NCBI GenBank assembly: GCA_043228905.1 | Contig: JBHGNT010000008.1 | Span: forward strand, 4,588,001-4,652,000 | DNA: 64,000 bases | Reading direction: 5' to 3' | Source of the DNA: Azolla caroliniana | Lineage: Eukaryota > Polypodiophyta | In this document: one piece after another, positions 32,170 through 42,400 of the stretch | Position numbering within the stretch: position 1 is the first letter of the stretch | Layout of the letters: each line of letters opens with the position of its first letter | Position numbers and translations under genes: made by a program | The notes under the pieces: generated by a model | What the model was told of the DNA's origin: nothing | The model's input: only the letters and a program-made list of their open reading frames with translations | The model's database searches: none

Positions 32170-32787
32170 TGTCGTGTTGTTACGCTCTCGTGTGTGAAAT
32201 GAGGCGGGACCGCGGGGGCCCTGAACCAAGGAGCGTGAGAAAGATGAGGGAGAGCGATTCACAGAAACACAGGGAGAGAGATGGGAACAAAAGATTCAAT
32301 TACAATGTCAACAACGATTACAACCGGCAAACCGGCAACAAACCCCAAATGGAGGTCCCACGCACACACACGAACGACACAGAGAACGCATGGTGGAGCC
32401 TCTGTTGGAAGCACATGGGCTCACACGCAGCAGAGGCAACCGACACAGAAACATAGCGGAGAGCAACGGTTGAGGAGGAGAGAGCTCGGTCCCTAGTCCG
32501 ACAGCACTTCGTCCTCGCCAAAACGCGATACCTATCTTCTTCTTCTCCCCTCCCTTTTATAGGTCAATGAGGAGGCCGTTACATCAAAACACATCAACTT
32601 TATTCTCTGTCCTTTCGGACAGAGATACGCATCGATCCCCTAGACAATTAATACCCTTCCTAGTACATATGTACATCAGCCGATCTATTCCTAGCTATGT
32701 ACAATTCATAAACACACACGCGCGCGAAAGGGATTGGGTCACGCCTCCTCCCCTTTATTCTTCCTAGGGGCGGTTTTCTCCACGACA
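32170..32787 (-). repeat. Gypsy A right (5') LTR, complete
   Basis: 618 bp, with ends TGTCGTG and CACGACA forming a 7-bp inverted repeat. It contains the 20-bp hairpin at 32605-32624. Matches the two left pieces. Confidence 0.92.
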
Positions 32788-35700
32788 ACGTGTTCTCTTA
32801 GTATTGCTCCTGACACTCAACAAAGCAATGATACAAAAGATTAGTTGTCACTTGTAACAATGACGTTTGACCCTTTAAACACCAATCAATCCACAGTTGT
32901 TCTCCTATTTGTAGATGTAAGGGACCTTGCATCAATGCAATATTTTGTAGTTATTGCCAAATAAACCCATAATTAGGTGGAATGTACAATAATTGTCGTG
33001 CTTCAATAAACTCCAAAATTCTTTGAGATGGAGCCTCAACTATGTCTCCCACCTCTTTGACCCCCAAACGAAACAAACAATTAAATTGAGAGCACAATCT
33101 CTCATTTCCTGGCCAACATAATAATCGAGAAGACACAAGCAACTCTTTTTGCAAATAATTACAATGCTCTCTACTAGATGGTTTCCATACACATAACAAG
33201 AGTGCTTCTTGCCATGAGGTAACCAAGTGTTGAACACATGTAGAGCCCGGAATCCTAAGCGAAATACATCATTCAGTAATTGCCATCATGAAGCCGTAAT
33301 CGTTGTCCTCCTATGTGTTAAACCCTTGTTCTCAATGAAATATTTAACAATAGATATCCATGGGAATGAGTTTGAACGCATGTCTTGTAATAATGAAAAT
33401 CTACGAGCCATCATATGCTTAGATAAGTTCAATATTCCGGCTCCACCCAAGCGCTTAGGGGTTGCTAGATGATTCCATGCAACCCACGTGATTCCCTTCT
33501 TATCTCTCTTCTTCCACAACAAATATCGAAGAGGTTGCAAAATAGAATGCAACGCCTTCTTTGTCCATGGCAACAATGGCAAGTAATATAATATCATGGG
33601 TTCCATAATACATTGTACAACCTTCAAGTGTACATAAAATGGTCAAGATTGTGACTTCCAATACATGAACTTATCCCTCAACTTATTAGACATCCATTCA
33701 ATCAATTGACCATTTGTAACATTCATTCCTAAGGGATAGCCCAAATGTCGAAAAATAGAGCCTTTCTTCACCACGGATCCTTGTCATCCTAAACATTCCA
33801 AATCCCTTTCAGTACATGATATGAGAGTAGACTTCCTCCAATTAATATGTAATCCGAAAGACAATGCAAATTGGTTCCTTACAAGCATCCCCTTCTCAAG
33901 ATTCTCTCGTGAGGCTTGTAGAAACATGAAACAATCATCAGCCAAAGCCACAAGTTGCCCTCTAGATGGAAGGTGTAGACCCACAATATCACCATTTGTT
34001 GCAAGCCTGGATAGCACCACTAACAAGGGATGAGTAACAATAGCAAACAACAATGGACTAATAGGGCATCCTTGACGAACGGATATTGTGAGGGCAATAT
34101 CTTATGTGGCTCCCCCATTCAACATTACTCAAGACACTACATCTTGTCCTAATAAAAATATGAGGCGAGACATACAATGTCCAAAGCCCATTGTATGCAT
34201 TAACCCAAAAACAAAGGACCAATTAACATAATCATAAGCTTTCTCCAAATCTAATTGCACCATAATCCATTCTTGATGAGTATTTCGAGCATAATCCATG
34301 GCCATTTGAACATTCAACACATTATGCAATATATTCCTACCTACAATAAAACCATATTGGGAGGGATGTATCAACTTTGGCAAATACTTTTGTAATCTAT
34401 TTGCCAAGACCTTTGTAAATATCTTATATAACCCCCCCATCAAAGAAATAGGTCTCTATTGATGAAATGACTCCGGAGATACCACCTTTGGAACTAATTT
34501 AATTAGACCAACCTTCCAAGCTGGAGGCATACAACCAGAATCCCAAGAATGTGTTAGGAATCAACCTGCCACAACCGGTTTCACGTTCGTATTCGTGTGC
34601 AAAAATCACGAACTAGTACACAGACCGACCGACGTAAAGACACAGAGACACTGATATTTTACTTGGAAAACCCGAAATGGGAAAAACCACGGGGGTCCAC
34701 AAACCTCGAGAAATAGATCACTATAGTAGAGAGGAAGTACAAATACGGAACTCGGAGGCAACGACCTCAAGTTCTCCTTCGTCTGACAGACGGCTACAGA
34801 GTTACACTCTCCCTCTCTCACTCGCGGTTACAGAGGCAACTACCTCATTCTAACTATTTTCAATAATGATCAACTACATTCGTATGCTCTAAAGTTTGCC
34901 CTAGTTGCTTATAAACAAAAGCAACTTTTTGGTTATTTACAAGTATAACCCACAAGGCCTTTTAGACTATTTACAATTATAGTCTTCCAAAACAATTTCG
35001 ATATCCGATTACGATTTCGGTTTCGGTTTCGGATTACGATTTCGGATTACAGTTTCGGTTTCGGTTTCGGATTATGATTTCGAGTTCGAGTTTGTTTTTT
35101 ATTTCGGCCTCGGCCGAGATACTCACCAACACGGTCCTGCTCTTCCCATCCAGAGGGACATGTTTCCCAACAGAATGTTGAAACATCAAAGTTAAGGGCC
35201 CCTTTAAAATGTTTGAATATCTCTTAAAAACTTCATTTTTCAAGTCATCCCAACCGGGGCTCTTACCACTAGGAAGATGCCTTAAAACTGTGTCCACCTC
35301 ATCCTCAGTGAAATCCCCATCCAATTCATGACTAATGAGGTCATGCACAATATATCCAACCACATCATAAAACTAATGACGTGCTTTACTCACCTCATTT
35401 GTCATTAACAGTTGTGAGTCAATCAACTCCTTAAAGTAATGAACACATATGTCAATTATTGTAGTAGGATCCACTATCCATTCATCACCTTGCTTCACAT
35501 GTACCACATTAGATTGAGTATAAGTAGGATGTGACGCTTGGAAAAACAAATGAGATTGACATTGATTATTTATGAGCCCATCCCTCAATTGTTGCATCTT
35601 CGCATAACAATAACTTTGGCATGCAACTGAGAAATAATAACATGTAATTGACTTTGGATATACAAAAGCTCCTCATCTAATGGTGCATGTATCAATAATG

Positions 35701-35890
35701 CACTACACCTGGAGAGAACTTGTGAGAATTGTCGAAGAAGACCTCTTCTTCGTTGAGCATTAGTTAGTCCATACATACGATGAATGATCTTAATGTTTCG
35801 TAATGTGATATCCCATGCTTTAACTCCTTTAAGATTCACTTCTTGTGAAAAATTTACCAAAATTTGCTCCATGAGAGAATTAACGTGAGG
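32788..35890 (-). pseudogene. L1-like LINE B, 5' truncated, hosting a solo LTR
   Basis: Minus-strand reading, right to left: a linker (DFTEDEVDTVLRHLPSGKSPG), then RT motifs GGLYKIFTKVLANRLQKYLP, PSQYGFIVGRNILHNVL, MVQLDLEKAYDYVNWSFV and QLVALADDCFMFL, then LPWTKKALHSILQPLRYLLW and a C-terminal zinc-binding region near 32850 (LYHCFVECQ). The catalytic box reads ADD. Many stops and shifts are present. A solo LTR interrupts it at 34552-35172. The 5' end gives way to another LINE at about 35890. It resembles plant L1 elements. Confidence 0.85.
34552..35172. repeat. Solo LTR with target duplication
   Basis: 621 bp from TGTTAGGAATC to TTTCCCAACA, flanked by GAATG at 34547-34551 and 35173-35177, with LINE B coding on both sides. 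The layout, including AACCCGAAATGGGAAAAACCA near 34670, recalls the LTR of the young Copia at 40581. Near 35005-35090 it has repeats of the hexamer TTTCGG. No internal region is present, so LTR-LTR recombination probably removed it. Confidence 0.88.
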
Positions 35891-37870
35891 TTGAAACCTT
35901 TACCTTTAAAGCACTTTCCTCCATTAATACTCGAAGGATGACAAGGTGACCAATGGTGCTATGGTGTTTTTGACAACCAACTTATTCATAAGCTCTCTTA
36001 CCATTTGTTTAGACCATGCAGTTACTTTTGATTCCATTATACATCCTAATAGTTTTGTCATTAGCGAGCTAACCATTATGGTTTGATAGTTGTTTGCATT
36101 ATTTACATCTCCATCTTTATGTAAAGGATTGATCCACTTTGTAGTCCAATTATACGGCATACCATGTTGCAATGCATCATTAAACATATCTCTTATCCAT
36201 ACATGTGCTTCCTTTCCCGTCCATTTGAGCATTTCAGCCTTTATACATTGAAGATCGCTTGCCTTTCGAGAGGCCAATTTCTTAATAAGCCTTATGTATA
36301 TATCGTCAACTGTAAAGAAGGGAGACATATGTGAAAGAGAACCATAACACGTCATCTTTCCAATAAGAGATAGCTCATATAAATTCTTATAATGCATAGA
36401 CAAGTCAAGAAAAGTTAAGTAACCATAACTCTCAACACGTTTCCCCATTAGATTTCCCCAAATTTTAGTCTTGCAAACTTAGAGAAATTGTTGAGTAACT
36501 TCCCATATTCATATATTTCTTTGAATAAGACGTGTACCCATGCAAATGCTTTAGGTAATTTTCTGTATCGTTGACTACATCCAAAATCATAAGGCACTTT
36601 CAAGCTTCATGGCATTCTTTATCAAACCATTTTTTTCTTTGAACTACATTTCTTGGTGCATTTCCAAGATGTGTGCTTAGTTGAAAAACATTTGTTTGTG
36701 CATCAGAGAAATAACTTTCTTAAAAGCTTCCCATTTGCATTCTAGTGTAGCACCATGTTGAACCTTTATCATTTGTAACATATCCTCAACATCTTGGAAT
36801 ACATGGGCGTTCGCTGAAGGTTTATGCTCAATTGTGATCGTTTATTATGTTTAATGACTTTCTCACAATCGAACCTATGCATACATTTGAGGTCAATACA
36901 TAAAGTCCTATGATCAGATTCCAGTGTCCATTCACCAAGTGAGAATTTATGTATACGATCCAAAATACCTTTGGAAGTAGCACAATCAATCACACTATTT
37001 CCATTGTGTTTTCTACATGTAAAACCATTAGTGTTGGACCATAAGGATACACCGTTTGCAATTAATCAATCAGATACTATTGCACATTTGTAGAAGTAAC
37101 TTCCCAAGTTGTTTTGGATCTTTTTCATCGCTTGAAGAGCGGTTATACATTTGTATATCCTCTTGCATCGAGATATGTGGCATGAAAGATTGTTGTGCAT
37201 TAAGTTGGAAACTTCTTGTACGGGCATTCATATCACCAAAGACAATAACTTCCCTTTTGGATTGGAAATAAATAATATCATCTTCTTGATTGGCACAAAG
37301 TTGATTTTATCCAAACATGCATAAAAGATAGAATCCTAATGAGGAATGTAACATCCAACTACAAAAGTGGGCAAATTATTAGGTGTTTTAATTTTGAGCC
37401 ATATGTAGCACTTATGTTCAACACATATTTCTTTATTTCCTTCTTCAATCAAACAAGCCACCCCTCCTTGTCCCCTTTGTTGTCTTCAATTTTTCGCCCA
37501 TATCAAAGAGTGTACATTATAGTTTCCTAAACCTTGAATCCTTTAAGTATCATGCTCCCATATTTCAGTAAGAAGTGTGATATCCGAGTCATCGGTGAAC
37601 TCTATGCCAAATCTCGCATTCTATGGGTATCCATTGCAATTCCAAAAGCATAATCGTAGAAGAGGTGGATTAGTCTCATAGGTCACGTGTTCTTATTTGT
37701 CTACATTTCGGTCTTTAGGCATATTGGTAACCTTTTTTTTCAATTTTTCTTCATATGCTTTACGAAGAACATTTTGTTGTGAGATAGTATCATGATCTTC
37801 ACTCACAATTGCTTATCTCTAAGGTATACCCAACTATTTTTGACTATGATCCTTTGATTTGTATCATCCG
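35890..37870 (-). pseudogene. Second LINE: endonuclease and start of RT
   Basis: Minus-strand reading gives an AP-endonuclease-like N-terminus (LCFWNCNGYP, then FTDDSDITLLTEIWEHDT, GQGGVACLIEEGN and ESDHRTL) at about 36770-37690. The RT start is at 35924-36448 (LASRKASDLQCIKAEMLKW, LHKDGDVNNANNYQTIMV). The rest of the RT is missing. Stops and frameshifts are frequent. The motifs differ from LINE B, so this is a different family. Confidence 0.78.
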
Positions 37871-37887
37871 TCACTATGCATACAATA

Positions 37888-38523
37888 TGTTAGAAATATT
37901 GAGAATCGATTAGATAAGTATATAGAGTTACAGCCACAGATATGGATATATGAAAACAAAATTTCTATTACATATGAGAGTCGCTCACGATGGTAGTTCA
38001 CTTGTGCGCTCACACCTTAGAGCTTAGATGGGATTTGGACCAGCTCACTACAAAATTAGTGGGGACTGATAATCGATCCAATCACTGTGAAAGAAGGTGG
38101 ATTATATTCTATGTTTAGCTTGAGTATAACATTAAATGTGCAAGTCAATTGATAGTGGTGGAGATATTCCTTTTCTGTCAACTGAGTTGTCATTTAATAT
38201 GACCCAACTTCCTAGATACAAGCTAATGCTAGATAGTACTTATCTTGAAGTCAATGGCACATACTTCAAGACTAAGTACATCTTAACTTGCCCACAAAAT
38301 ATTCTAGTTAACTTGATTAGCCAATCCTATTAGCCTACTTCGCTCTTTCCTAAATACATTGTGTCCTACGCATCTATGATTTCCTAGATTGACACCTTAT
38401 CGACCATATGGTCAAGTTGCACACTAGTTGCTCCTCATTTGGGGCGCTATCACAAAATGTGCACTTAGAGCACATACGGGGATAGATTTACAACTTGGGG
38501 CTGATCATTGATTATATCTAACA
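37888..38523 (-). repeat. 3' LTR of old Copia
   Basis: 636 bp, from TGTTAGAAATATTGAG to ATATCTAACA. On the minus strand the polypurine tract CATTGAGGGGGCG directly precedes it. Confidence 0.75.
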
Positions 38524-38703
38524 CGCCCCCTCAATGGTCAACCCATTGAGTTCACTTGGAATTGGGCCAACTCCTAATCGTCGAAGGTGTTGTTGTAGTT
38601 GTTCTGCTCCAAGCGCATTTGTGAAGATATCTGCAATGTTTTCTAATGTCAGACAATAAAGCTCCAAAGTCTCATCATTTATTAGCTCTCGCACATAACG
38701 ATA

Positions 38704-40580
38704 CTAAAACTCTATGTGTTTAGTACGTGCATGAAATATGGGGTTCTTGGCACTAGCCATGCAACTCTTATTGTCACACCTCAATACCGTTGTCCTTCTT
38801 AGAACTGCCACATCCATAAGGATTCTTCTTAGCCAAACTACCTCGCATGCCACTATGCATGTTGCTTTGTATTCTGCCTCCGTTGAAGATAGTGCCACTA
38901 CTGGTTGTTTTTAATTACTCCATAAGGATTCTTCTTAGCCAAACTACCTCGCATGCCACTATGCATGTTGCTTTGTATTCTACCTCCGTTGAAGATAGTG
39001 CCACTGCTGGTTGTTTTTAATTACTCCATAAGGATTCTTCTTAGCCAAACTACCTCGCATGCCGCTATGCATGTTGCTTTGTATTCTGCCTCCGTTGAAG
39101 ATAGTGCCACTGCTGGTTGTTTTTAATTACTCCATAAGGATTCTTCTTAGCCAAACTACCTCGCATGCCGCTATGCATGTTGCTTTGTATTCTACCTCTG
39201 TTGAAGTTAGTGCCACTGCTAGTTGTTTTTAATTACTCCATGAAATAGCTCCAAAGCCTATTGAAAAACAATATCCAGAAACTGATTTTCTGGAATCACT
39301 ATCTCCAGCCCAATCGAAGTCGCAATACCCACTAAGTTCGTCAAATTTTGGCTTGTAGAAGATTCCATAATTTAAAGTACGCACAATGTACTTTAATACA
39401 TGTAGTGCAGATTTCCAATGAGTCTCCTTTAGCTTGTTGCTGAATCGACTCACCACACTAACTGCAAAACAAATATCCGGCCTAGTGTTGCATAGGAAAA
39501 TTAGACTTCCTACTAGTTGACTATACTTTCTTATGTCAACCATTGGTGACGGGTCTTCTTGGGATAGCTTGCAATTTGACTCCATTGGAGTCGACTTCGA
39601 CTTGTTGTCCATCATCCTGAAGGTCTTCAAGATCTTTGTTGCATACTTTCTTTGTGACATGAAGATGTCAACCGAGGTTTGCCAAACCTCAATTCCAAGG
39701 AAGTAGTGTAGAATCCCCAAGTCTGTCATTTCAAACTCAGTTTTCAAACACTCCTGTGTTTGGCCAATACACTCTTCATGGTCACCAGTAAGTAACAGAT
39801 CATCCATGTAAATGATGATGATGACTTGTTTCCCATCCTTCATTTTGACATACATACTTGCATCCAAAGCACATTGCTTAAAGTCGATTGATTGTAAGAA
39901 GTTGTTAGTATCCTCTTGTTCCAAGCTCTTGGTGCTTGCTTTAGACCATACAATGCCTTCTTCAGCTTGTACACTTTGTTTTATGAATTTGGCATCTCAA
40001 ACCTTGGTGGTTGTGTCACGTATACCTCCTCCTTGAGATGCCCATTCAGAAATAGTGATTTGACATCCATTTGATAAAGTGGTCATCCTCTTGAAGCAGC
40101 CAACGCTATGACCATTCGAATTGTTGTCATGCAAGTTGTCAGGGGAGATGTTTCTTGTACATCGAACCCTTTAATTTGGGAGTATCCTTGTGTTACTAGC
40201 TTGGCCTTGAATTTCTTAAAACAACCATCAGCTTTATACTTTACTTTACTCACCCACCTGGTGCCTATCAACTTCTTCTTTGTTGGCCTCACTACCAACT
40301 CCCACGTGTCATTTTTCATGATGTTATGGTATTCTAATATCATCACCTCTTTCCACTTCAGGTCGGCCATGGCTTCCTCCACCGAGGTCGGTTGACTCAC
40401 TAAGCCTATGATGTGCACCATTAGAGCCATGTTGACAATGTGGTGAAAGGTTCTCCCTTGCTCATGTATTCTTCTTGATCTTTGTAATCCATTAGTTGAA
40501 GTTTCAGGAAACTCAACTTTTGGAGTACGGTCATTGAAGAGTTGTTGAGCCCACTTAGGTATTTTCGTTATTACATGTGG
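38704..40580 (-). pseudogene. Old Copia RT and RNase H
   Basis: Minus-strand reading shows the RT N-terminus (KKLIGTRWVSKVKYKADG, KLVTQGYSQIKGFD), a break near 39930-40080, then VIIIIYMDDLLLTGDH with the catalytic YMDD, GILHYFLGIEV, and RNase H pieces (CDFDWAGDSDSRKSVSGY, ALSSTEAEY, LRCDNKSCMA). Stops and frameshifts are present and the RNase H part is expanded by a 106-bp tandem duplication. Not functional. Confidence 0.88.
38814..39237. repeat. 106-bp tandem repeat inside RNase H, 4 units
   Basis: Unit starts (CCATAAGGATTC) are at 38814, 38920, 39026 and 39132, and the original junction is at 39238. The exact step is 106 bp, not a multiple of three, so the frame is destroyed. Each unit carries the coding for the ALSSTEAEY active-site segment. 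The copies are almost identical although the element is old. Confidence 0.95.
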
Positions 40581-41247
40581 TGTTGAGAATCGACGCTCCG
40601 ATTCACCTTCTTCTCTCGGCCACAACCGAGGAAACACACGAATCGTTGTTGCAGAAAATGGGAAATACATAGAAAGACACGATAACACAGGGATTAACGT
40701 GGAAAACCCTGTACGGGAAAAACCACAGGAGTACAAGACTCCGAACCAAAACTATGCACAGAGAAATATACAATGGCGAGCTGCAAGGCGACGACCTTGA
40801 GCTCGTTGTCCTCGCCACAGGCGGCGGTATTACACAGAGGCGTCGACCTCTTCCTCTCTCACGCTCTATCTCTCTCACGGCTGCTCTCTCTTCACTCCTC
40901 TAGAGTGGAAAAACAGAAAAATGAGTAGCAACATAAAACTGTTTGCCCTAAGTCATATTTATACACATATGACTTTCGGACTATTTACACATATAGCCTA
41001 AAGGGCCCTTGGCAAACATATTCACAAATATGTCCCCGCATCCGGATCTTGCTCCGGGTACATTCATCATCCGGCTCCGTAGCCGGGGTCTTCATCATCC
41101 GGCTCCGTAGCCGGGGTCTTCATCATCCGGCTCCGTAACCGGGGTCTTCATCATCCGGCTCCGTAACCGGGGTCTTCATCATCCGGGTCTTCATTCCTGA
41201 TTCCCGGACATCCGACCATCCCATCCGGAGGGACCGTAATCCCAACA
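40581..41247 (-). repeat. Young Copia 3' LTR
   Basis: TGTTGAGAATC to AATCCCAACA. Contains four 28-bp units at 41071, 41099, 41127 and 41155, each with the hairpin CCGGCTCCGTAGCCGG or a near variant. Confidence 0.95.
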
Positions 41248-41257
41248 AACTCCCCCT

Positions 41258-42400
41258 TCACTTCGGCATGGGATGTCTTTCCAGTCCGACCCTCTTCCGG
41301 CACGCTTCCAGCTTGTCGGGTGTGAGCACTTTGGTCAGCATGTCTGACCCGTTCTCGTCCGTGTGAATCTTCGTCAGCACGAACTCCTGGTCTTCTATCC
41401 TTTCCCGGATCCAGTGATATCTTCGCTGGATGTGCTTCGTCCGGGAGTGATAGGCCGCGTTCTTCGCAAGGTGGATGGCACTCTGACTGTCACAGTAGAG
41501 TCGGTACTCCTCCTGCCGGATACCGAGCTCTCTAATGAAGTCCTTCATCCATATCATTTCCTTGCCGGCTTCAACAGCCGCCATGTACTCCGCCTCCGTG
41601 GTTGACAACGCAACCATCTTCTGCAGCCTCGACTGCCACGAGACAGCTCCCCCTGCATACGTCATCACATACCCTGATGTGGACCGGCTGGTATCTGCAT
41701 CAGCCGACATATCCGAATCGGTAAAGCCGTCGAGTTCGGGCTTACCGGAGCCGAATCGGAGGCACACGTTTGCCGTGCCCTTTAGGTATCGGAGTATCCA
41801 CTTGACCGCGTTCCAGTGCTCTTTGCCGGGATTGCTCATGTACCGGCTCACCACTCCGACTGCATATCCTATGTCCGGTCTTGTACACACCATTGCGTAC
41901 ATCAAGCTTCCGATGGCAGAGGCATATGGTACTTTCATCATGTCCTCCTTCTCAGCCTTTCTCTTGGGGCTTTGCTTGCTGGACAACTTGCAGTTTGCCG
42001 GGAGAGTTGATCCGACCGGTCTTGCTTCCAACATGTTGAACCGATGAAGCACCTTTGTCACGTACTTCTCCTGTGACAGCCACAATTGCTTCTTCTTCCG
42101 GTCCCGGATGATGTGCATCCCTAGTATTTGCCTCGCCGGACCCAGGTCTTTCATTGAGAAGGTTCGGTGAAGAGCCTTCTTCAGCATCTGTATCTTGACC
42201 TGGTCTCGTCCGACGATCAACATGTCGTCCACGTACAGGAGGAGTATTAGAAAGTCTCCTCCTTCGAACTTTTTCACAAACACGCAGTGATCGGACTGCG
42301 TTTTGTGGTACCCTTCGTCTGTCATGAAGGAGTCGAACTTCCGGTACCATTGCCGGGGAGCCTGCTTCAGACCGTAACTTGGCTCTTCTTCAACCGGCAT
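41258..42400 (-). pseudogene. Young Copia pol, C-terminal RT and RNase H
   Basis: Continues the pol after a frameshift near 42380. It has SYGLKQAPRQWYRKF, LLLYVDDMLIVG (catalytic YVDD), YLKGTANVCLRFG, STSGYVMTYAGGAVSW, ALSTTEAEYMAA and LYCDSQSAIHL, and ends RHPMPK at 41258 just before the polypurine tract. All RT and RNase H active-site residues that I can locate are present. Had the shift not occurred, this would be the end of a single polyprotein of about 1,360 residues. Confidence 0.92.

Larger units (their letters stand above)
15153..32787 (-). mobile_element. Gypsy element A with nested insertions
   Basis: The right LTR is complete at 32170-32787. The left LTR is found in two pieces, 15153-15588 and 27042-27212, split by about 11.4 kb of LINE, PLE and gypsy B sequence. 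The internal part (27213-32169) holds gag and pol on the minus strand. ACGT flanks both ends (15149-15152 and 32788-32791), consistent with a target duplication of 4 bp, or of 5 if the shared A is counted. Without the nested DNA the element is about 6.2 kb. Confidence 0.85.

Noticed and set aside
35034-35363. Frame joining 'Asn-Arg-Asn' repeats to LINE coding
   Set aside because: The Asn-rich end comes from the solo LTR (ends at 35172) and is not part of the LINE protein.
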